DNA of 64,000 bases from Candidatus Methanoperedentaceae archaeon GB37 (GCA_905171695.1 LR991653.1:152258-216257); one strand, 5' to 3'. Counted from the stretch's first letter, positions 36,737 to 48,406 are shown. The notes: generated from the letters alone by a model not told the origin. Program-made: numbers and translations.

Positions 36737-38611
36737 TTACACGAACTTTGGTCTTAAAGATACGAAGGTGTTGAGTGGCAATGGCTTGTACGGCCGTCCT
36801 CTCATCCTATCCTTTATAATATCTCTCAGTTCTTCTACGCGCATAACCACTCTTCTGGGTTTCTTTGGAGTCGACTCTTCCCTGATCGTGAGAGAGAGGG
36901 TCTGACTCTCAACCTCGCTATCGCCAACCACCGCGAGATACGGTATCCATTCTCTACCAGCATCACGTATCTTCCTCTTCACGCTCTCGTCCCGATCATC
37001 GATGTCCACACGGCACGGGAGCTCTGCTGCAACCGCTTCAGCATACTTGCGGTGGCGGTCAGCCACAGGGATTATGCGCAGTTGTGTCGGTGATAACCAG
37101 AACGGTAGTACTGGAAGCCCGCCTGAGTCTCTAATCTTCTCTGCCTTCTCAAGGAGAGCGTAGATGCAACGCTCGATGGCACCACTCGGAGAGCAGTGGA
37201 GTATGGTAGGTCTCAGAGTCTCCCCACCAGGACCAGTGTAGCTGATATCGTATCGCTCGGCATTCTCAACGTCAATCTGCACGGTCGAGAGCGCGCTCGC
37301 CTTGCCGAGGCAGTCGATGTAGTTGAACTCGAACTTCAAAACAAAGTAGAAGAATCTCTCATCCCAGACCTCAACGAGGATGGGTTTTTTCACGGTCTCG
37401 GCAAGCTTCACTATGAACTCTCTCCTATCCTCGTAGAAGTCGCGTGTGAATCGGAGTGCAACCTCGTAGTCGTCAAGTTCGAGTCCTATAGTCTCCATCA
37501 AGCGTATGCACATCTTGTACTGCTCGTAGAACTCATAAATCGCTTCTTCCATGTCAGAGCAGAGCGTGTGCATATCAGGCATGGTGAAAGCTCTGAGACG
37601 CCGCAGTCCAACGAGCTCACCGCTCTGCTCCTTTCGGAAGCTGTACCTCGTGAGCTCGAACATTCTGAGCGGTAAACTGCGATAGGAGATTGTCATATCA
37701 TGGTTCATGAGAAACTGCCCAAAACACGCTGAAAACCGCAGAAAAAAACTCCTTTTATCGGATTCGATAGAATACTGCCTTGCAGGAAACCTCTCAAGGT
37801 ACTTCTTCAACGTCGGGTGGTTCATGTCATACATGAGAGGTGTCTCAACCTCCATCGCACCGGCATCGATGACGAGATCGGTCACACACTCTTCGAGAAG
37901 AGACTTCAAGAGCCGACCCTTAGGATAAAACCGCATATTCCCCTGATCGGATGCGGGCTCATAATCGGCAATCTCAAGCCTCCGCATAAGCTCAACGTGT
38001 GGAGGGATTCTCTCAACTATACGGCTCTTCTTCACCTCGTAATCGGCAAAGATCTTGAGATTCGGGTGTCCTGTGAAATCAAACTCGGAAAGCTCCACGA
38101 GATCGCCATCCGGTGAAAGGACATACCAGGTGGACGTCCCCTTCTCATCAGCCAGAAGAGCCTCAGAGACCACCTCACAACGAGCATCACCAGTGGGTCG
38201 GATGGTCCGTGAGAGCTCTGAGAGCGGGTGCCCCTTACACTTGAGGGTGAAGCCCTTATACCAGCCGAACGGAGCACGCATCACCTCAAAATCGGAATCA
38301 AGTCCAGCTTCCAATCCTTTCAGAACCGAGATTGCAACATCAGGTGATGAGAGATCAGAGCTGAGATGTGCATACGGATAGAGCACAATACGCCGAACCC
38401 CCAGATCATTGGCGAGACCCCGTATCTCAGAAGACCCACGCTCAATCACGCTCATCATCTCAGCCTCGTCCACACTCTCAACCGCAATGAAGGCAACAAG
38501 CGCATCGTCCATCCTCCCAGAACGCATCCCCTCCTCTATATCCTCCCCAAGAGGTGTCCTCTTCTTTACATCATACTCCAGAAAGTCAGAATGGATCAGT
38601 AACAGCTGCAT
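36737..38611 (-). CDS. thrS: Threonyl-tRNA synthetase, archaeal type
   Basis: Charges tRNA-Thr. The archaeal N-terminal editing domain begins [17 protein letters not shown], which fixes the start at 38611 rather than at a codon 33 bases upstream. Class II motifs follow: motif 2 [22 protein letters not shown], then TMPDMH, and motif 3 in [20 protein letters not shown]-terminal anticodon-binding domain has [15 protein letters not shown] and [19 protein letters not shown]. The 624-residue length is normal. Confidence 0.95.
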   Translation of the reverse strand: MQLLLIHSDFLEYDVKKRTPLGEDIEEGMRSGRMDDALVAFIAVESVDEAEMMSVIERGSSEIRGLANDLGVRRIVLYPYAHLSSDLSSPDVAISVLKGLEAGLDSDFEVMRAPFGWYKGFTLKCKGHPLSELSRTIRPTGDARCEVVSEALLADEKGTSTWYVLSPDGDLVELSEFDFTGHPNLKIFADYEVKKSRIVERIPPHVELMRRLEIADYEPASDQGNMRFYPKGRLLKSLLEECVTDLVIDAGAMEVETPLMYDMNHPTLKKYLERFPARQYSIESDKRSFFLRFSACFGQFLMNHDMTISYRSLPLRMFELTRYSFRKEQSGELVGLRRLRAFTMPDMHTLCSDMEEAIYEFYEQYKMCIRLMETIGLELDDYEVALRFTRDFYEDRREFIVKLAETVKKPILVEVWDERFFYFVLKFEFNYIDCLGKASALSTVQIDVENAERYDISYTGPGGETLRPTILHCSPSGAIERCIYALLEKAEKIRDSGGLPVLPFWLSPTQLRIIPVADRHRKYAEAVAAELPCRVDIDDRDESVKRKIRDAGREWIPYLAVVGDSEVESQTLSLTIREESTPKKPRRVVMRVEELRDIIKDRMRGRPYKPLPLNTFVSLRPKFV

Positions 38612-38706
38612 ACCACTTTCACCAAAATTCGACCTCTTATGCAATCTTATAACAGATAAATCTCACCATCGCTACTCGATCCACTGTGGAATGATCTCAC
38701 TTGATC

Positions 38707-39354
38707 TCACACACCACTCGCGCTGAGTGAGAGGTAGATGTTCCAGAGGCCCGATGTGATGAACTGGACTGCTATCGCACCGAGAATAAGTCCCATCATC
38801 CGCGTGATGACCCTGAGACCGGTAACGCCGAGCAGACGATGAATCTCTTCAGATGCCACAAAGAGTATCCAGGTTATGAAGAAGGTGAGGACGATTGCGA
38901 CAAGAACAAGAATATCAAATACAAGCGAACGTGCAGCCTCCATCAAGAGGATAACAGTCGTTATGGCACCAGGACCTGCAAGCATCGGAACGGCAAGCGG
39001 AAAGAACGCGATATCCTCACGTACACCAGATTCTAACGCTTCTTCGGGTGTATATCCCTCTCTCGACAGCCTCCCGTAGAGCATATCCATTGCAATTGCA
39101 AGTATCAGAATCCCGCCGATTACACGGAGCGAATCTATTGTGATGTGGAAGAAAGAGAGAATAAAGTCGCCAAAAATTGCAAAGATCAGAAGAATCAGGC
39201 ATCCAAAGAGAGCAGCTTTGAGAGAGATACGCTTTCTTTCACCTGCACTCTTGCCCTCGGTGAGTGAGAGAAAGACCATGATATTCGCAACAGGATCAAC
39301 AATGATGAAGATAGCGACGAAGGTCTGTAAGAAGAAGGCATGAAAGTCACCCAC
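38707..39354 (-). CDS. MarC family integral membrane protein
   Basis: Six-helix membrane protein of the MarC/NAAT family. Visible are DPVANIMVFLSLTEGKS in the first helix-loop, AIAMDMLYGR, and the FFPLAVPMLAGPGAITTVI signature. The function of the family is unsettled; some members were proposed as amino-acid transporters. I chose the GTG at 39354, which follows a GAGGGGAGA ribosome-binding site and matches the family N-terminus; an ATG 57 bp upstream extends the frame. It is divergent from the ATP synthase operon. Confidence 0.87.
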   Translation of the reverse strand: MGDFHAFFLQTFVAIFIIVDPVANIMVFLSLTEGKSAGERKRISLKAALFGCLILLIFAIFGDFILSFFHITIDSLRVIGGILILAIAMDMLYGRLSREGYTPEEALESGVREDIAFFPLAVPMLAGPGAITTVILLMEAARSLVFDILVLVAIVLTFFITWILFVASEEIHRLLGVTGLRVITRMMGLILGAIAVQFITSGLWNIYLSLSASGV

Positions 39355-39461
39355 AGATCTCCCCTCTTCCACACGGCACGATATAAAACTAACGTGCAGG
39401 TTGGAAATCATTCTGGAACGAGACTGGTGGACGCAGACGCCAACAGATTAAAACCGAATGG

Positions 39462-39469
39462 TTTATGTA
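39462..39469 (+). promoter_or_regulatory. Probable TATA box of the ATP synthase operon
   Basis: TTTATGTA about 65 bases before ahaH, giving a leader of roughly 40 bases. It lies in the divergent region between marC and the operon. Confidence 0.4.
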
Positions 39470-39531
39470 TTGGATGCAGTATGTATGGACTGAATTTTGA
39501 TATGTACTGAGATCGTAACCGAGGATTTAGG

Positions 39532-39861
39532 ATGGGCAAGGTTGAGATATTGTCGCAGATAAAGAAAGCAGAGGAAGATGCAAAGCGAATGGTCACTGAA
39601 GCTCTGGACGAGAAGAAACGGAAGATTCAGGCTGCAAAAGAGAGAGCACAGGAGATCAAGAAGACCGCAGAGCGTGAAGCTGAAGAGTACATAGAGAGAA
39701 CGAGGGCGAAGATGAAGGAGACGATCGAGAAGGAACGGGAAGAGATACTGGCAAAGGGGAGAAGAGAGGCTGAACTGCTCAGAAGAAAATCCTCTGATAA
39801 GCTGGATGAAGCGACTACTTTCTTGGTAAACGAGTTTGAGAGGGCAGTGCTAGATGCTTAA
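39532..39861 (+). CDS. ahaH: A-type ATP synthase subunit H
   Basis: Peripheral-stalk subunit, 109 residues, almost entirely charged coiled coil (KAEEDAKRMVTEALDEKKRK...). It pairs with subunit E to form the stator linking the catalytic head to subunit I. It is the first gene of the operon and overlaps ahaI by eight bases. A GAGGATTTAGG sequence sits just ahead of the ATG. Confidence 0.88.
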   Translation: MGKVEILSQIKKAEEDAKRMVTEALDEKKRKIQAAKERAQEIKKTAEREAEEYIERTRAKMKETIEKEREEILAKGRREAELLRRKSSDKLDEATTFLVNEFERAVLDA

Positions 39862-41809
39862 ACCTGAAGAGATGACCAAGGTAGTGGTTGTCGGTACAAA
39901 GGACATACTTGAAGAGACAGTGGATACACTCCACAGGTTGAACCTCCTTCACATCACGGATTATGATGGGAGCGAGAGTGGTTTCAGTATAGGGAAACCC
40001 CACAGGATAGCATCAAAGCTCTCTGAGTATCTTGTGACACTCCGTTCAATCTCCAACCAGCTCAGAATATCTGAGAAGGACTCGGTTGAAAAGAAGGTCT
40101 CGGTGAAAGAGATTCCATCCATGATAGAATCGAAGCTCGCAGAGCTTGAAGAAGAAGTATCGAAGAGGCAGGATGCGATACGAGCTGTTGAGGCGGAGCT
40201 TAAGGCACAAGAGGATCTTGAAGATGCAATAAAACCGCTTGCAGCGCTCCCTCTTTCACTTGAAGATTATAGAGGCTATGAATCAATAAGAGTATTTGTT
40301 GGCTTTGTAGATAGCGAGATTGAGGATCTGATACGGGACAAGACCGAGCAGTATGAACTATACACCGGGACTTTCGAGGGCAGAAGAGTGATTGCTCTTG
40401 CAGTGCCAGTGGAGAAAGAGGCTGAAGTGAGTAAGATACTTCAAGACGAGAGTACGTTTGTGGAACTGAGACCACCGAATCTTGAAGGCAGCCCAGAGTC
40501 GCTCCTTGAAGGTATCAGGAGTAAGAAAGAAGAACTTTCAGCAAAGCTTACAGAACTTGAGTCTGAACGTGAACGAATCAAAGAGGAGTATGCCGAGTTC
40601 ATACTCTCGTCAGAGGAGTATCTGACGATAGAGACACAGAAAGCGGAAGCACCCCTGAGATTTGCTACGAGCGAGAATTCGTTCGTTGCAGAGGGGTGGA
40701 TACCGCTCGAGAGGTACGACGAGTTCGAGAGAAGACTGAGTGAAAGTACTGGTGGTAAGATCTACGTCTCCAAGCTGGAAGTGGACGAAGAGGTAAAAGA
40801 CGTTCCAATAGCACTCAAAAATCCAAAAATAGCAAAACCGTTCGAGTTACTTGTAAATACATTCTCAACTCCGAAATACAAAGAAATTGACCCATCCATA
40901 ATTCTGTTCATAACATTCCCACTCTTCTATGGTCTTATGCTTGGAGACATTGGTTATGGTGTGCTCCTGATCTTCCTTTCATGGATTATAATGTCAAAGG
41001 TTAAATCTGGAGGGCTGCACGAGCTTTCAATTATTCTCCTCTACTCAGCCTTCTCAACGATATTCTTTGGCATAATATACGGCGAAGTCTTTGGACTTCC
41101 ACTCTTTAACATAGTCCATCATGGCGCGGTGGAGTATGGCATTCTCGGCATCAACGGTCCCCAGATCGGGATGTTGCACCTTCCTGTGCACCGATTCGCA
41201 GAAGTGGAGTCACTGCTAACCCTGGTACTTGTTGTAGGCATACTTCATGTGACACTCGGCTTGCTCATCGGAATCAGGAATGTGACCGTTGAGCATGGAT
41301 TCAAAGCAGCAGTGCTTGAGAAACTCTGCTGGCTCTTGATACTATTCGGTGGAATTATGGCAATTGTAACTGCCATGCCAGCAATAATGGGTGGTGCTGC
41401 CCTGAATACAGAGAATCCGATATTTGCAGGTGGCATCGTGCTTGTGATAATTGGGCTTATCATGCTGGTCAAAGGAGAGGGGCCTATTGCGATAATGGAG
41501 ATTCCAACACTCCTCAGTAATATCTTCTCCTATGCAAGGATTCTTGCAATAGGGCTCTCATCGGCAGGTATCGCGCTTGCTGTTAATACCATCTGCAAGG
41601 ATGTGCTCTTTGCACAAGGTGGAGTCTTCTTTGCAGCGGGCATCTTGGTGCTGATACTTGGACACACCATCAACTTGCTCCTTGGCATCATCGGTCCAGG
41701 ACTTCACTCGCTAAGATTGCAGTACGTGGAGTTTTTCACTAAATTTTATGAAGGCGGCGGAACACAATATAATCCGTTCGGCTTTATACGAAAATATACG
41801 GAGGAATGA
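39854..41809 (+). CDS. ahaI: A-type ATP synthase subunit I (a subunit)
   Basis: Membrane stator and ion channel subunit, 651 residues. A soluble N-terminal half with two coiled-coil stretches (about 80-120 and 215-260) precedes seven or eight membrane helices from about residue 345. Typical are FYGLMLGDIGYGVLLI, IFFGIIYGEVFG, and near the C-terminus SYARILAIGLSSAGIALA and GHTINLLLGIIGPGLHSLRLQYVEFF; the conserved Arg in SLRLQYVEF is a candidate ion-path residue. Confidence 0.95.
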   Translation: MLKPEEMTKVVVVGTKDILEETVDTLHRLNLLHITDYDGSESGFSIGKPHRIASKLSEYLVTLRSISNQLRISEKDSVEKKVSVKEIPSMIESKLAELEEEVSKRQDAIRAVEAELKAQEDLEDAIKPLAALPLSLEDYRGYESIRVFVGFVDSEIEDLIRDKTEQYELYTGTFEGRRVIALAVPVEKEAEVSKILQDESTFVELRPPNLEGSPESLLEGIRSKKEELSAKLTELESERERIKEEYAEFILSSEEYLTIETQKAEAPLRFATSENSFVAEGWIPLERYDEFERRLSESTGGKIYVSKLEVDEEVKDVPIALKNPKIAKPFELLVNTFSTPKYKEIDPSIILFITFPLFYGLMLGDIGYGVLLIFLSWIIMSKVKSGGLHELSIILLYSAFSTIFFGIIYGEVFGLPLFNIVHHGAVEYGILGINGPQIGMLHLPVHRFAEVESLLTLVLVVGILHVTLGLLIGIRNVTVEHGFKAAVLEKLCWLLILFGGIMAIVTAMPAIMGGAALNTENPIFAGGIVLVIIGLIMLVKGEGPIAIMEIPTLLSNIFSYARILAIGLSSAGIALAVNTICKDVLFAQGGVFFAAGILVLILGHTINLLLGIIGPGLHSLRLQYVEFFTKFYEGGGTQYNPFGFIRKYTEE

Positions 41810-41815
41810 AGAAAT

Positions 41816-42043
41816 ATGGTAGAAGCTGAAGCAGCAGGATTGATTGCAATTGGTGCAGGTATAGCAGTTGGACTTACAGGTATTGGTGCAGCCATAGGTG
41901 AGCAGAGCATTGGCGCTGCAGCTATCGGTGCCATGGCTGAAGATGAAAAGTTCTTTGGTAAAGGTCTTCTGATGACCGTTATACCAGAGTCGATCGTTAT
42001 CTTCGGTCTCGTGGTGGCATTGATACTGCTATTCGTGTTCTAA
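41816..42043 (+). CDS. ahaK: A-type ATP synthase proteolipid subunit K (c ring)
   Basis: Single-hairpin proteolipid of 75 residues with two glycine/alanine-rich helices. The ion-binding carboxylate is E58 in VIPESIVIFG. One hairpin per subunit is the simple form; some archaea have fused multi-hairpin versions. Whether H+ or Na+ is carried cannot be decided from motifs with confidence. Confidence 0.94.
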   Translation: MVEAEAAGLIAIGAGIAVGLTGIGAAIGEQSIGAAAIGAMAEDEKFFGKGLLMTVIPESIVIFGLVVALILLFVF

Positions 42044-42086
42044 GAAAAAAGAACACGACTGAAATCTTTTACAGGGACTTAGGCCT

Positions 42087-42650
42087 ATGGGACTCGAACC
42101 GATTGTAGACGAGATCTTGAAGAAGGGGAAAGAAGAGTCAGAGAGGATACTGAAGGAGGCAGAGAGAGAAGCAAACGAGATTCTTGAAAAAGCAGAGAAT
42201 GACGCTGCAAAACTTCGGAGAGAGAAAGAAGAAGCGGTCAGAATTGAGGTTGAACAGCTCAAGAAACAGGAAATATCGAGTGCACACCTCCAAGTGAAAC
42301 GAGCAATGCTCAACGCACGCCAGAGCCTCCTTGAGGAGGTGCAGAGGAATGTGGCAGAGCAGATAAGAGAGATGCCCCTTGAGAAGAATGAGAAGATTCT
42401 GAGGGCGCTCATAGAGAAGCACGCCGAGCCAGGTTCGAAGATCTACTCCAACGAGAAGGACAGAGAGATTGTTGAAAAGCTTCTTAAAGAGATATCTGGG
42501 TGCTCCTATGGAGGGAATATCCAGTGTATCGGTGGTGTTGTCATCGAGAACAGCGACGGATCGGTGCAGTACGACTATACATACGATACGCTGCTGAAAG
42601 ATCTGAGTGAGCGATCGTTGAAGCAGATATCAGATATACTCTCAGGGTGA
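42087..42650 (+). CDS. ahaE: A-type ATP synthase subunit E
   Basis: Peripheral stalk subunit, 187 residues: N-terminal coiled coil (about 1-85) followed by a globular domain with CIGGVVIENSDGSVQYDYTYDTLL, the family signature. It forms a heterodimer with subunit H and binds the catalytic head. It lies 43 bases after ahaK. Confidence 0.93.
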   Translation: MGLEPIVDEILKKGKEESERILKEAEREANEILEKAENDAAKLRREKEEAVRIEVEQLKKQEISSAHLQVKRAMLNARQSLLEEVQRNVAEQIREMPLEKNEKILRALIEKHAEPGSKIYSNEKDREIVEKLLKEISGCSYGGNIQCIGGVVIENSDGSVQYDYTYDTLLKDLSERSLKQISDILSG

Positions 42651-42657
42651 AGATCGA

Positions 42658-43686
42658 ATGGGACTCTTCAGTGCCCCAGCCTATGCATATATAACTGCTC
42701 GTGTACGTGCGCGAAAGAAGAAACTCATTCCGAGGGATACCTATCCAAAGCTCTTGAACATGGAACTCCCGGAGATTATCAGGTTCATAGAAGAGACTGA
42801 GTATAAGAAAGATGTTGACGAACTCTCAGCAAGATTCAGAGGCATCGATCTCCTTGAGCATGCTCTCAACAGGAACCTTGGTGCGTCATACAGGAAGCTC
42901 ATCGAGATCTCTCGGGGACAGGTCAATTACTTGGTTACAGAGTACATGCGCAGATGGGATATATGGAATATAAAGACGATACTCCGGGGCAAATATTACG
43001 GTGCATCCGAGGAAGAGATACTTGATTACGTGGTCTCAGCCGGTGAGCTGCACTATCCAGACCTTGAATCGATGGCGAGAAGAGAGAGTGTGGAGGCTGT
43101 AATAGATTCTCTTCAGAACAGACCGTGTTACCAGGTATTGAAGGATTATGAAGGTGGCATGCTGAACAGGATAGAGGATGAACTTGACAAGTTCTATTAT
43201 GCCAGACTGCTCGATGCGATCGGCGACTCTCCTGGTGAGAAACTATTCTTGAAGTTTCTCCAGACCGAGATAGATATAAAGAACCTGAAGACACTCTTCA
43301 GATTGAAGCGAGCAGGAGTTGATCGCGAAGGAGTTCAGAATGCAATCATCCCAGGAGGTCTGGAACTGAGAGGACCTGATCTGATCAGGCTCTTAGGACT
43401 CTCGTTCTCTGAGCTCATCCATTCTCTGGATGGATATTCATACTGGAGTTCTATAGCTGACATTGTCAGTGAAGAGGGTACCAGTCTGACCGATGTTGAG
43501 ACAAAACTGGATGCATATCTGATGAATTTTGCATCACGAATCTCTCACTACTATCCTTTGTCCATACTACCAGTACTTGATTACATACTGCACAAGAAGA
43601 TCGAAGTAGACAACCTGAGGATTATATCGCGGGGAAAAGAGTTGAAATTGAGCAATGATGTGATACAGAACAACCTGGTGATGTAA
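42658..43686 (+). CDS. ahaC: A-type ATP synthase subunit C
   Basis: Central-rotor coupling subunit (yeast d equivalent), 342 residues, all-helical funnel that seats on the c ring. The characteristic start [19 protein letters not shown] and the three-fold repeated helical bundle with [30 protein letters not shown] and [15 protein letters not shown] motifs are all visible. Confidence 0.94.
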   Translation: MGLFSAPAYAYITARVRARKKKLIPRDTYPKLLNMELPEIIRFIEETEYKKDVDELSARFRGIDLLEHALNRNLGASYRKLIEISRGQVNYLVTEYMRRWDIWNIKTILRGKYYGASEEEILDYVVSAGELHYPDLESMARRESVEAVIDSLQNRPCYQVLKDYEGGMLNRIEDELDKFYYARLLDAIGDSPGEKLFLKFLQTEIDIKNLKTLFRLKRAGVDREGVQNAIIPGGLELRGPDLIRLLGLSFSELIHSLDGYSYWSSIADIVSEEGTSLTDVETKLDAYLMNFASRISHYYPLSILPVLDYILHKKIEVDNLRIISRGKELKLSNDVIQNNLVM

Positions 43687-43688
43687 TA

Positions 43689-43988
43689 ATGGAGCTGGCA
43701 GTCATTGGAAAGAGCGAATTCACGCTTGGATTCAGGCTTGCAGGAGTTAAAAAGGTGTATGAGGTGACAAGTGGCGACGACCTGAGCGAGAAGGTGCGAG
43801 AGGTAATGCGTGATCCTGAGGTTGGAATAATAGTAATGCATAATGATGATTTAGCCAATCTACCATCTCAACTGAGATACGAGCTTGACGAATCGGTTGA
43901 GCCGACTTTAGTCGCGATCGGAGGGGAAGGTGAAAGCAATTTGAGAGAAAAGATAAAACAAGCAGTAGGTGTTGATCTGTGGAAGTGA
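43689..43988 (+). CDS. ahaF: A-type ATP synthase subunit F
   Basis: Small rotor subunit, 99 residues, with a Rossmann-like fold: [26 protein letters not shown] and [15 protein letters not shown]. It overlaps the beginning of ahaA by ten bases, implying translational coupling. Confidence 0.93.
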   Translation: MELAVIGKSEFTLGFRLAGVKKVYEVTSGDDLSEKVREVMRDPEVGIIVMHNDDLANLPSQLRYELDESVEPTLVAIGGEGESNLREKIKQAVGVDLWK

Positions 43989-45715
43989 AAGGTGAAATTT
44001 ATCGAGTTTCAGGTCCCGTCGTAACTGCCATTGGCATAAACGCCCGCATGTACGATGTGGTGAAAGTCGGAGACGACGGCCTGATGGGTGAGGTAATCGG
44101 AATAGAGAGTGAGAAGACAATCATACAGGTATACGAGGATACGTCATCTGTAAAACCAGGTGAACCTGTTATTGACACTGGCATGCCACTATCGGTGGAA
44201 CTTGGACCAGGTCTCCTTGAGAGCATATACGATGGTATCCAGCGACCGCTACCTGTCTTAGTGGAGAAGATGGGCGATTTCATCCAGCGTGGTGTGAGCG
44301 CCAGCGGCTTGGATCACGATAAGAAGTGGGCGTTCAAGCCTCTTGTGAACAAAGGCGAGAAGGTCAGTGGCGGCGATATACTTGGAAGTGTGCAGGAGAC
44401 TGAGAATATCGAGCACCGAATACTTGTCCCACCACTCGTCTCAGGTGTGATCGATGAGATCGATGCGGGCACGTTCACGGTCGATGATGTGATCGGTCAG
44501 CTATCCGATGGAACCGAACTGAAGCTTATGCACTACTGGCCAGTGAGGCTTCCAAGACCTGTTACTGAGAAACTACGACCAACAATACCACTTATCACTG
44601 GTCAGCGAATCTTTGACGGGCTCTTCCCGCTTGCAAAAGGCGGCACAGCCGCAATCCCAGGACCGTTCGGCAGTGGAAAGACCGTTATGCAGCAGCAGCT
44701 TGCAAAGTGGAGTGATGCTGAGATCGTGGTCTACATCGGGTGCGGCGAGCGTGGCAATGAGATGGCTGACGTCTTAAACGAGTTCCCTCTGCTCGAGGAT
44801 CCCAAGACCGGTCGCCCACTCATGGAGAGAACAGTGCTCATTGCAAACACCTCCAACATGCCAGTTGCAGCAAGAGAGGCGTCTGTTTACACAGGGATAA
44901 CGATTGCAGAGTATTATCGTGACATGGGTTATGATGTCTCTCTCATGGCAGATTCGACATCGAGATGGGCTGAGGCGATGAGAGAGATCTCATCGAGGCT
45001 CGAGGAGATGCCTGGTGAAGAGGGGTATCCAGCGTACCTTGCAGCAAAGCTTGCAGAGTTCTACGAGCGTGCAGGTCGTGCCAGGGCGCTCTGTGGTCGA
45101 GACGGATCGGTCACGGTGATCGGAGCAGTATCGCCACCAGGTGGAGACTTCTCAGAGCCTGTCACACAGAATACACTCCGCATCGTCAAGGTCTTCTGGG
45201 CTCTCGATGCAAAGCTTGCACAGCGCCGACACTTCCCGGCTATAAACTGGCTCACCAGTTACTCGCTCTATGGCAGGGTCTTTGATGAATGGTATGAGAA
45301 GAACATCTCCCCTGAGTGGACGAAGCTGAGAGGCGATGCGATGAACCTGCTCCAGGTCGAGGCAGAACTCCAGGATATCGTGCAGCTCGTAGGGTCAGAT
45401 GCGCTGCCTGAAGACCAGCAGCTCACACTGGAGGTGGCACGGATGGTGCGAGAGTACTTCCTCCAGCAGAACGCATATCACGAGGTTGACAGCTACTGCC
45501 CAATGAAGAATCAGTACAAGATGCTGAAGGCGATCCTTACATGGGGTGAGAAGGCTGTGGCAGCACTCGAATCGGGTGTGCCAGTGGCAGATATTCTCTC
45601 GCTTGAATCGAAGGACACACTTGCAAAGGTCAGATTCGAGGCGGATCTGGATGCAGCTCTCGATACCGTAATGAAGAAGGCAGATCTGGAATTTGCAGGA
45701 CTACGGGGTGAGTAA
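43979..45715 (+). CDS. ahaA: A-type ATP synthase catalytic subunit A
   Basis: Catalytic subunit, 578 residues, starting with GTG inside the end of ahaF. Walker A is GPFGSGKT (228-235). The bulge or non-homologous region typical of A subunits (about 110-190) is present, as are [33 protein letters not shown] and [11 protein letters not shown]. No intein interrupts it. All residues needed for catalysis appear intact. Confidence 0.97.
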   Translation: MEVKGEIYRVSGPVVTAIGINARMYDVVKVGDDGLMGEVIGIESEKTIIQVYEDTSSVKPGEPVIDTGMPLSVELGPGLLESIYDGIQRPLPVLVEKMGDFIQRGVSASGLDHDKKWAFKPLVNKGEKVSGGDILGSVQETENIEHRILVPPLVSGVIDEIDAGTFTVDDVIGQLSDGTELKLMHYWPVRLPRPVTEKLRPTIPLITGQRIFDGLFPLAKGGTAAIPGPFGSGKTVMQQQLAKWSDAEIVVYIGCGERGNEMADVLNEFPLLEDPKTGRPLMERTVLIANTSNMPVAAREASVYTGITIAEYYRDMGYDVSLMADSTSRWAEAMREISSRLEEMPGEEGYPAYLAAKLAEFYERAGRARALCGRDGSVTVIGAVSPPGGDFSEPVTQNTLRIVKVFWALDAKLAQRRHFPAINWLTSYSLYGRVFDEWYEKNISPEWTKLRGDAMNLLQVEAELQDIVQLVGSDALPEDQQLTLEVARMVREYFLQQNAYHEVDSYCPMKNQYKMLKAILTWGEKAVAALESGVPVADILSLESKDTLAKVRFEADLDAALDTVMKKADLEFAGLRGE

Positions 45716-45720
45716 AGAGT

Positions 45721-47163
45721 ATGACAAAGGAATATAAGACTATTAGAGATGTTTCAGGACCACTTATATTCGTTGAGAAGACAGAGCCTGTTGGTTACGC
45801 CGAGCTTGTGAACGTCACACTCGATGACGGCTCTGTTAAACGGGGTCAGGTGCTTGACACGTCAAAGGATATGGTTGTGGTCCAGATATTCGAAGGAACA
45901 GGCGGATTGAACCGGGGTTCTGGCGTGCGATTTACAGGCGAGACGATCAAGCTACCTGTATCACAAGACATGCTCGGGCGCATCCTCTCAGGTTCAGGAG
46001 AACCACTCGATGGTGGACCACGAATAGTCCCTGAGGATCGATGGGATATCACGGGCGCAGCCATCAACCCGTACTCGAGAAATCCACCTGCAGAGTTTAT
46101 CCAGACAGGCATCTCAACGATCGATGGGATGAACACGCTCGTTCGTGGGCAGAAACTCCCGATCTTCTCAGGCTCTGGCCTGCCACATAACGAGATAGCT
46201 CTCCAGATTGCTCGACAGGCAAAGGTGCTCGGTGCAGAAGAAGAGTTCTCTGTTGTATTTGCAGCGATGGGTATCACGAATGAGGAGGCTCAGCACTTCA
46301 TGCACGACTTCGAGCGAACAGGTGCACTTGAGCGCGCGGTCGTCTTCATGAACCTTGCAGACGACCCTGCAGTCGAACGATTGATCACGCCACGACTCGC
46401 GCTCACAGCAGCAGAATACCTTGCATACGAGCATGACATGCACGTGCTTGTTATACTCACCGATATCACCAACTACTGTGAGGCACTCCGCCAGATGGGC
46501 GCGGCACGAGAAGAGGTTCCTGGGCGGCGTGGCTATCCTGGTTACATGTACACAGATCTCGCATCCAATTATGAGCGAGCTGGGGTGATAAAAGGCAGAA
46601 AAGGATCTGTTACCCAGTTCTCGATACTATCGATGCCAGGAGACGATATCACCCACCCAATACCTGATCTCAGCGGCTACATCACAGAGGGTCAGATAGT
46701 GATCTCACGAGAGCTTCACATGAAAGGCATCTACCCGCCTGTGAATGTCCTCCCATCACTCTCACGGTTGATGAACTCAGGAATCGGTCCTGGCAGGACG
46801 CGCGAGGACCACAAGGCGGTCTCTGACCAGCTCTACGCAGCCTATGCAGAGGGCAAGGATCTCCGCGGGCTCGTTGCGATCGTTGGGAAAGAAGCACTCT
46901 CAGAGAGGGATCGGAAGTTCCTCGAGTTTGCAGACCTCTTCGAAGATCGTTTCGTAAGACAGGGGATGGAAGAGGATAGAAGCATCGAAGAGACGCTTGA
47001 TCTTGGCTGGGAACTCCTCTCATCGCTCCCAGAGGCACAGCTCACGAGGATCGATAACAAGTTCATCGAGAAGTACCATCCAGCGCACAGAGGCAAGGCA
47101 CGCGGAGAAGCACCACCGAGAGAGTCCACTGGCGATGCTGAAGCCGAAGCCACAGCCGAGTAA
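45721..47163 (+). CDS. ahaB: A-type ATP synthase regulatory subunit B
   Basis: Non-catalytic head subunit, 480 residues. The Walker A position is replaced by [12 protein letters not shown], as usual for B subunits. [21 protein letters not shown] and [14 protein letters not shown] are conserved. The C-terminal tail (about 455-480) is an unusually acidic, alanine-rich extension. It follows ahaA by five bases. Confidence 0.97.
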   Translation: MTKEYKTIRDVSGPLIFVEKTEPVGYAELVNVTLDDGSVKRGQVLDTSKDMVVVQIFEGTGGLNRGSGVRFTGETIKLPVSQDMLGRILSGSGEPLDGGPRIVPEDRWDITGAAINPYSRNPPAEFIQTGISTIDGMNTLVRGQKLPIFSGSGLPHNEIALQIARQAKVLGAEEEFSVVFAAMGITNEEAQHFMHDFERTGALERAVVFMNLADDPAVERLITPRLALTAAEYLAYEHDMHVLVILTDITNYCEALRQMGAAREEVPGRRGYPGYMYTDLASNYERAGVIKGRKGSVTQFSILSMPGDDITHPIPDLSGYITEGQIVISRELHMKGIYPPVNVLPSLSRLMNSGIGPGRTREDHKAVSDQLYAAYAEGKDLRGLVAIVGKEALSERDRKFLEFADLFEDRFVRQGMEEDRSIEETLDLGWELLSSLPEAQLTRIDNKFIEKYHPAHRGKARGEAPPRESTGDAEAEATAE

Positions 47164-47198
47164 TATATAAATCAGATATCGAGACGATCGGTGTTCAC

Positions 47199-47825
47199 AT
47201 GGCGATAAAAGACACGATTAAACCGACTCGCTCAGAGCTGATAGGGTTAAAGAAGAAGATTAAACTATCAGAGAGCGGTCATAAACTTCTCAAGATGAAG
47301 CGAGACGGACTCATAATAGAGATGTTTGAGATTCTTGAGAAGGCAAAGGACGTGCGCAGTGAACTTGAACGGGACTATGCAGTCGCTCAGGAGAAACTGA
47401 ACATTGCAAAGACGATCGAGGGAACAGTTGCGGTAAACTCCACAGCCTTCTCTCTCATGGACACGCCCAAGATAGAGCTTGAGAGCAAGAATGTGATGGG
47501 GGTCGTTGTTCCCAAGATCGAGTCCACAAGTGTTAAAAAGAGCATAACCGAGCGTGGCTACGGCATCATAGGCACAAGCTCGCGCATAGACGAAGCGGCT
47601 GACGCCTATGAAAGTCTCGTAGAGAAGATCATCCTCGCAGCAGAGATCGAGACCACGATGAAGAGACTGCTCGACGACATCGAGAAGACGAAACGCCGTG
47701 TGAACGCTCTCGAGTTCAAACTCATACCTGAACTCTATGAAGCATTAGCCTTCATAACACTGCGACTCGAAGAGATGGAAAGAGAAGAGATATTCAGACT
47801 GAAAAAGATAAAACTAAAAGAATAA
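47199..47825 (+). CDS. ahaD: A-type ATP synthase subunit D
   Basis: Central shaft subunit, 208 residues, two long helices forming the rotor axle. Start [33 protein letters not shown] and end [32 protein letters not shown] are diagnostic. It is the last gene of the operon; no subunit G gene follows. The foreign cassette array begins about 160 bases downstream. Confidence 0.95.
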   Translation: MAIKDTIKPTRSELIGLKKKIKLSESGHKLLKMKRDGLIIEMFEILEKAKDVRSELERDYAVAQEKLNIAKTIEGTVAVNSTAFSLMDTPKIELESKNVMGVVVPKIESTSVKKSITERGYGIIGTSSRIDEAADAYESLVEKIILAAEIETTMKRLLDDIEKTKRRVNALEFKLIPELYEALAFITLRLEEMEREEIFRLKKIKLKE

Positions 47826-47913
47826 GCACCGAAAAGGATCTATCTTTGGGAGCATCTACAGGTCTGATCTCTATAATCTCTAGATAGATACTTACTCCAT
47901 CTATCGTTTCCAG

Positions 47914-47993
47914 CATATACGACGTTGCGACCGTAGGGAGCAATCTCCCGAAGGGCGAAGGCGTTAGCCCGTAGCGTATACACTCTGTTAGGC
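47914..47993 (+). other. Left boundary recombination site (degenerate attC or attI/secondary site)
   Basis: It ends in a perfect core GTTAGGC (47987-47993). Upstream it has partial arm pairing (TATACG near 47917 with CGTATA near 47975) and two inner hairpins, GGGAG-CAAT-CTCCC (47936-47949) and GGGC...GCCC (47953-47970). The complementary R'' core is not recognisable. It could therefore be an eroded attC, an attI, or a chromosomal site used once for insertion. Confidence 0.5.
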
Positions 47994-48031
47994 GATATTG
48001 TTGGTTCAAAACTCAATAAATGGGATGAAAA

Positions 48032-48406
48032 ATGAGCAAGACAAATACATGGTTTAATAAAATAGATCGATTGTTTTTACTTTCTCCTTCCTTTTATACG
48101 ATTCTTTCAGGGGCTTTGATTGGTGCAGCAATAAATTTGCTAACTGGTTTAATCTTTACAAAAGAAGCCTCATCAATATATGTGATATTGGTAATTATTT
48201 TTCTGCTATGCTCTTCGGGATTACTGGCTTATATAGGTCTTATTCTTGAAGATTTACGTAACAAAGCTGGGGAAGATGCTGATTCTTTACTACGCATGGT
48301 TCTTCATCGACGAAAAAAACTTTATCCAATAGCCTTTACAGGCTTTACCTTTCTACTAGTTGGTGTATGTTTACTAGTAAGTATTTTATGCTCTATAAAT
48401 CAATGA
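48032..48406 (+). CDS. Small membrane protein, cassette 1 gene 1
   Basis: Protein of 124 residues with three predicted membrane helices (about 22-42, 48-70, 100-121) and a basic/acidic loop with LEDLRNKAGEDADSLLRMVLHRRKK between the second and third. No family recognised. It starts 44 bases inside the cassette after GGGATG and ends ten bases before the ATPase gene, so the two form one transcription unit. In defence systems, a small membrane protein next to a STAND-like ATPase is often the membrane-damaging effector; that role is inference here. Confidence 0.7.
   Translation: MSKTNTWFNKIDRLFLLSPSFYTILSGALIGAAINLLTGLIFTKEASSIYVILVIIFLLCSSGLLAYIGLILEDLRNKAGEDADSLLRMVLHRRKKLYPIAFTGFTFLLVGVCLLVSILCSINQ

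Noticed and set aside
41816-42043. Na+-specific c-ring signature
   Set aside because: E58 is clear, but the additional ligand positions cannot be assigned with confidence from this short sequence.
47822-48031. attI with integrase promoter at the left end of the array
   Set aside because: No intI gene is present in either direction and no attI consensus exists to judge by; reported only as a boundary site.
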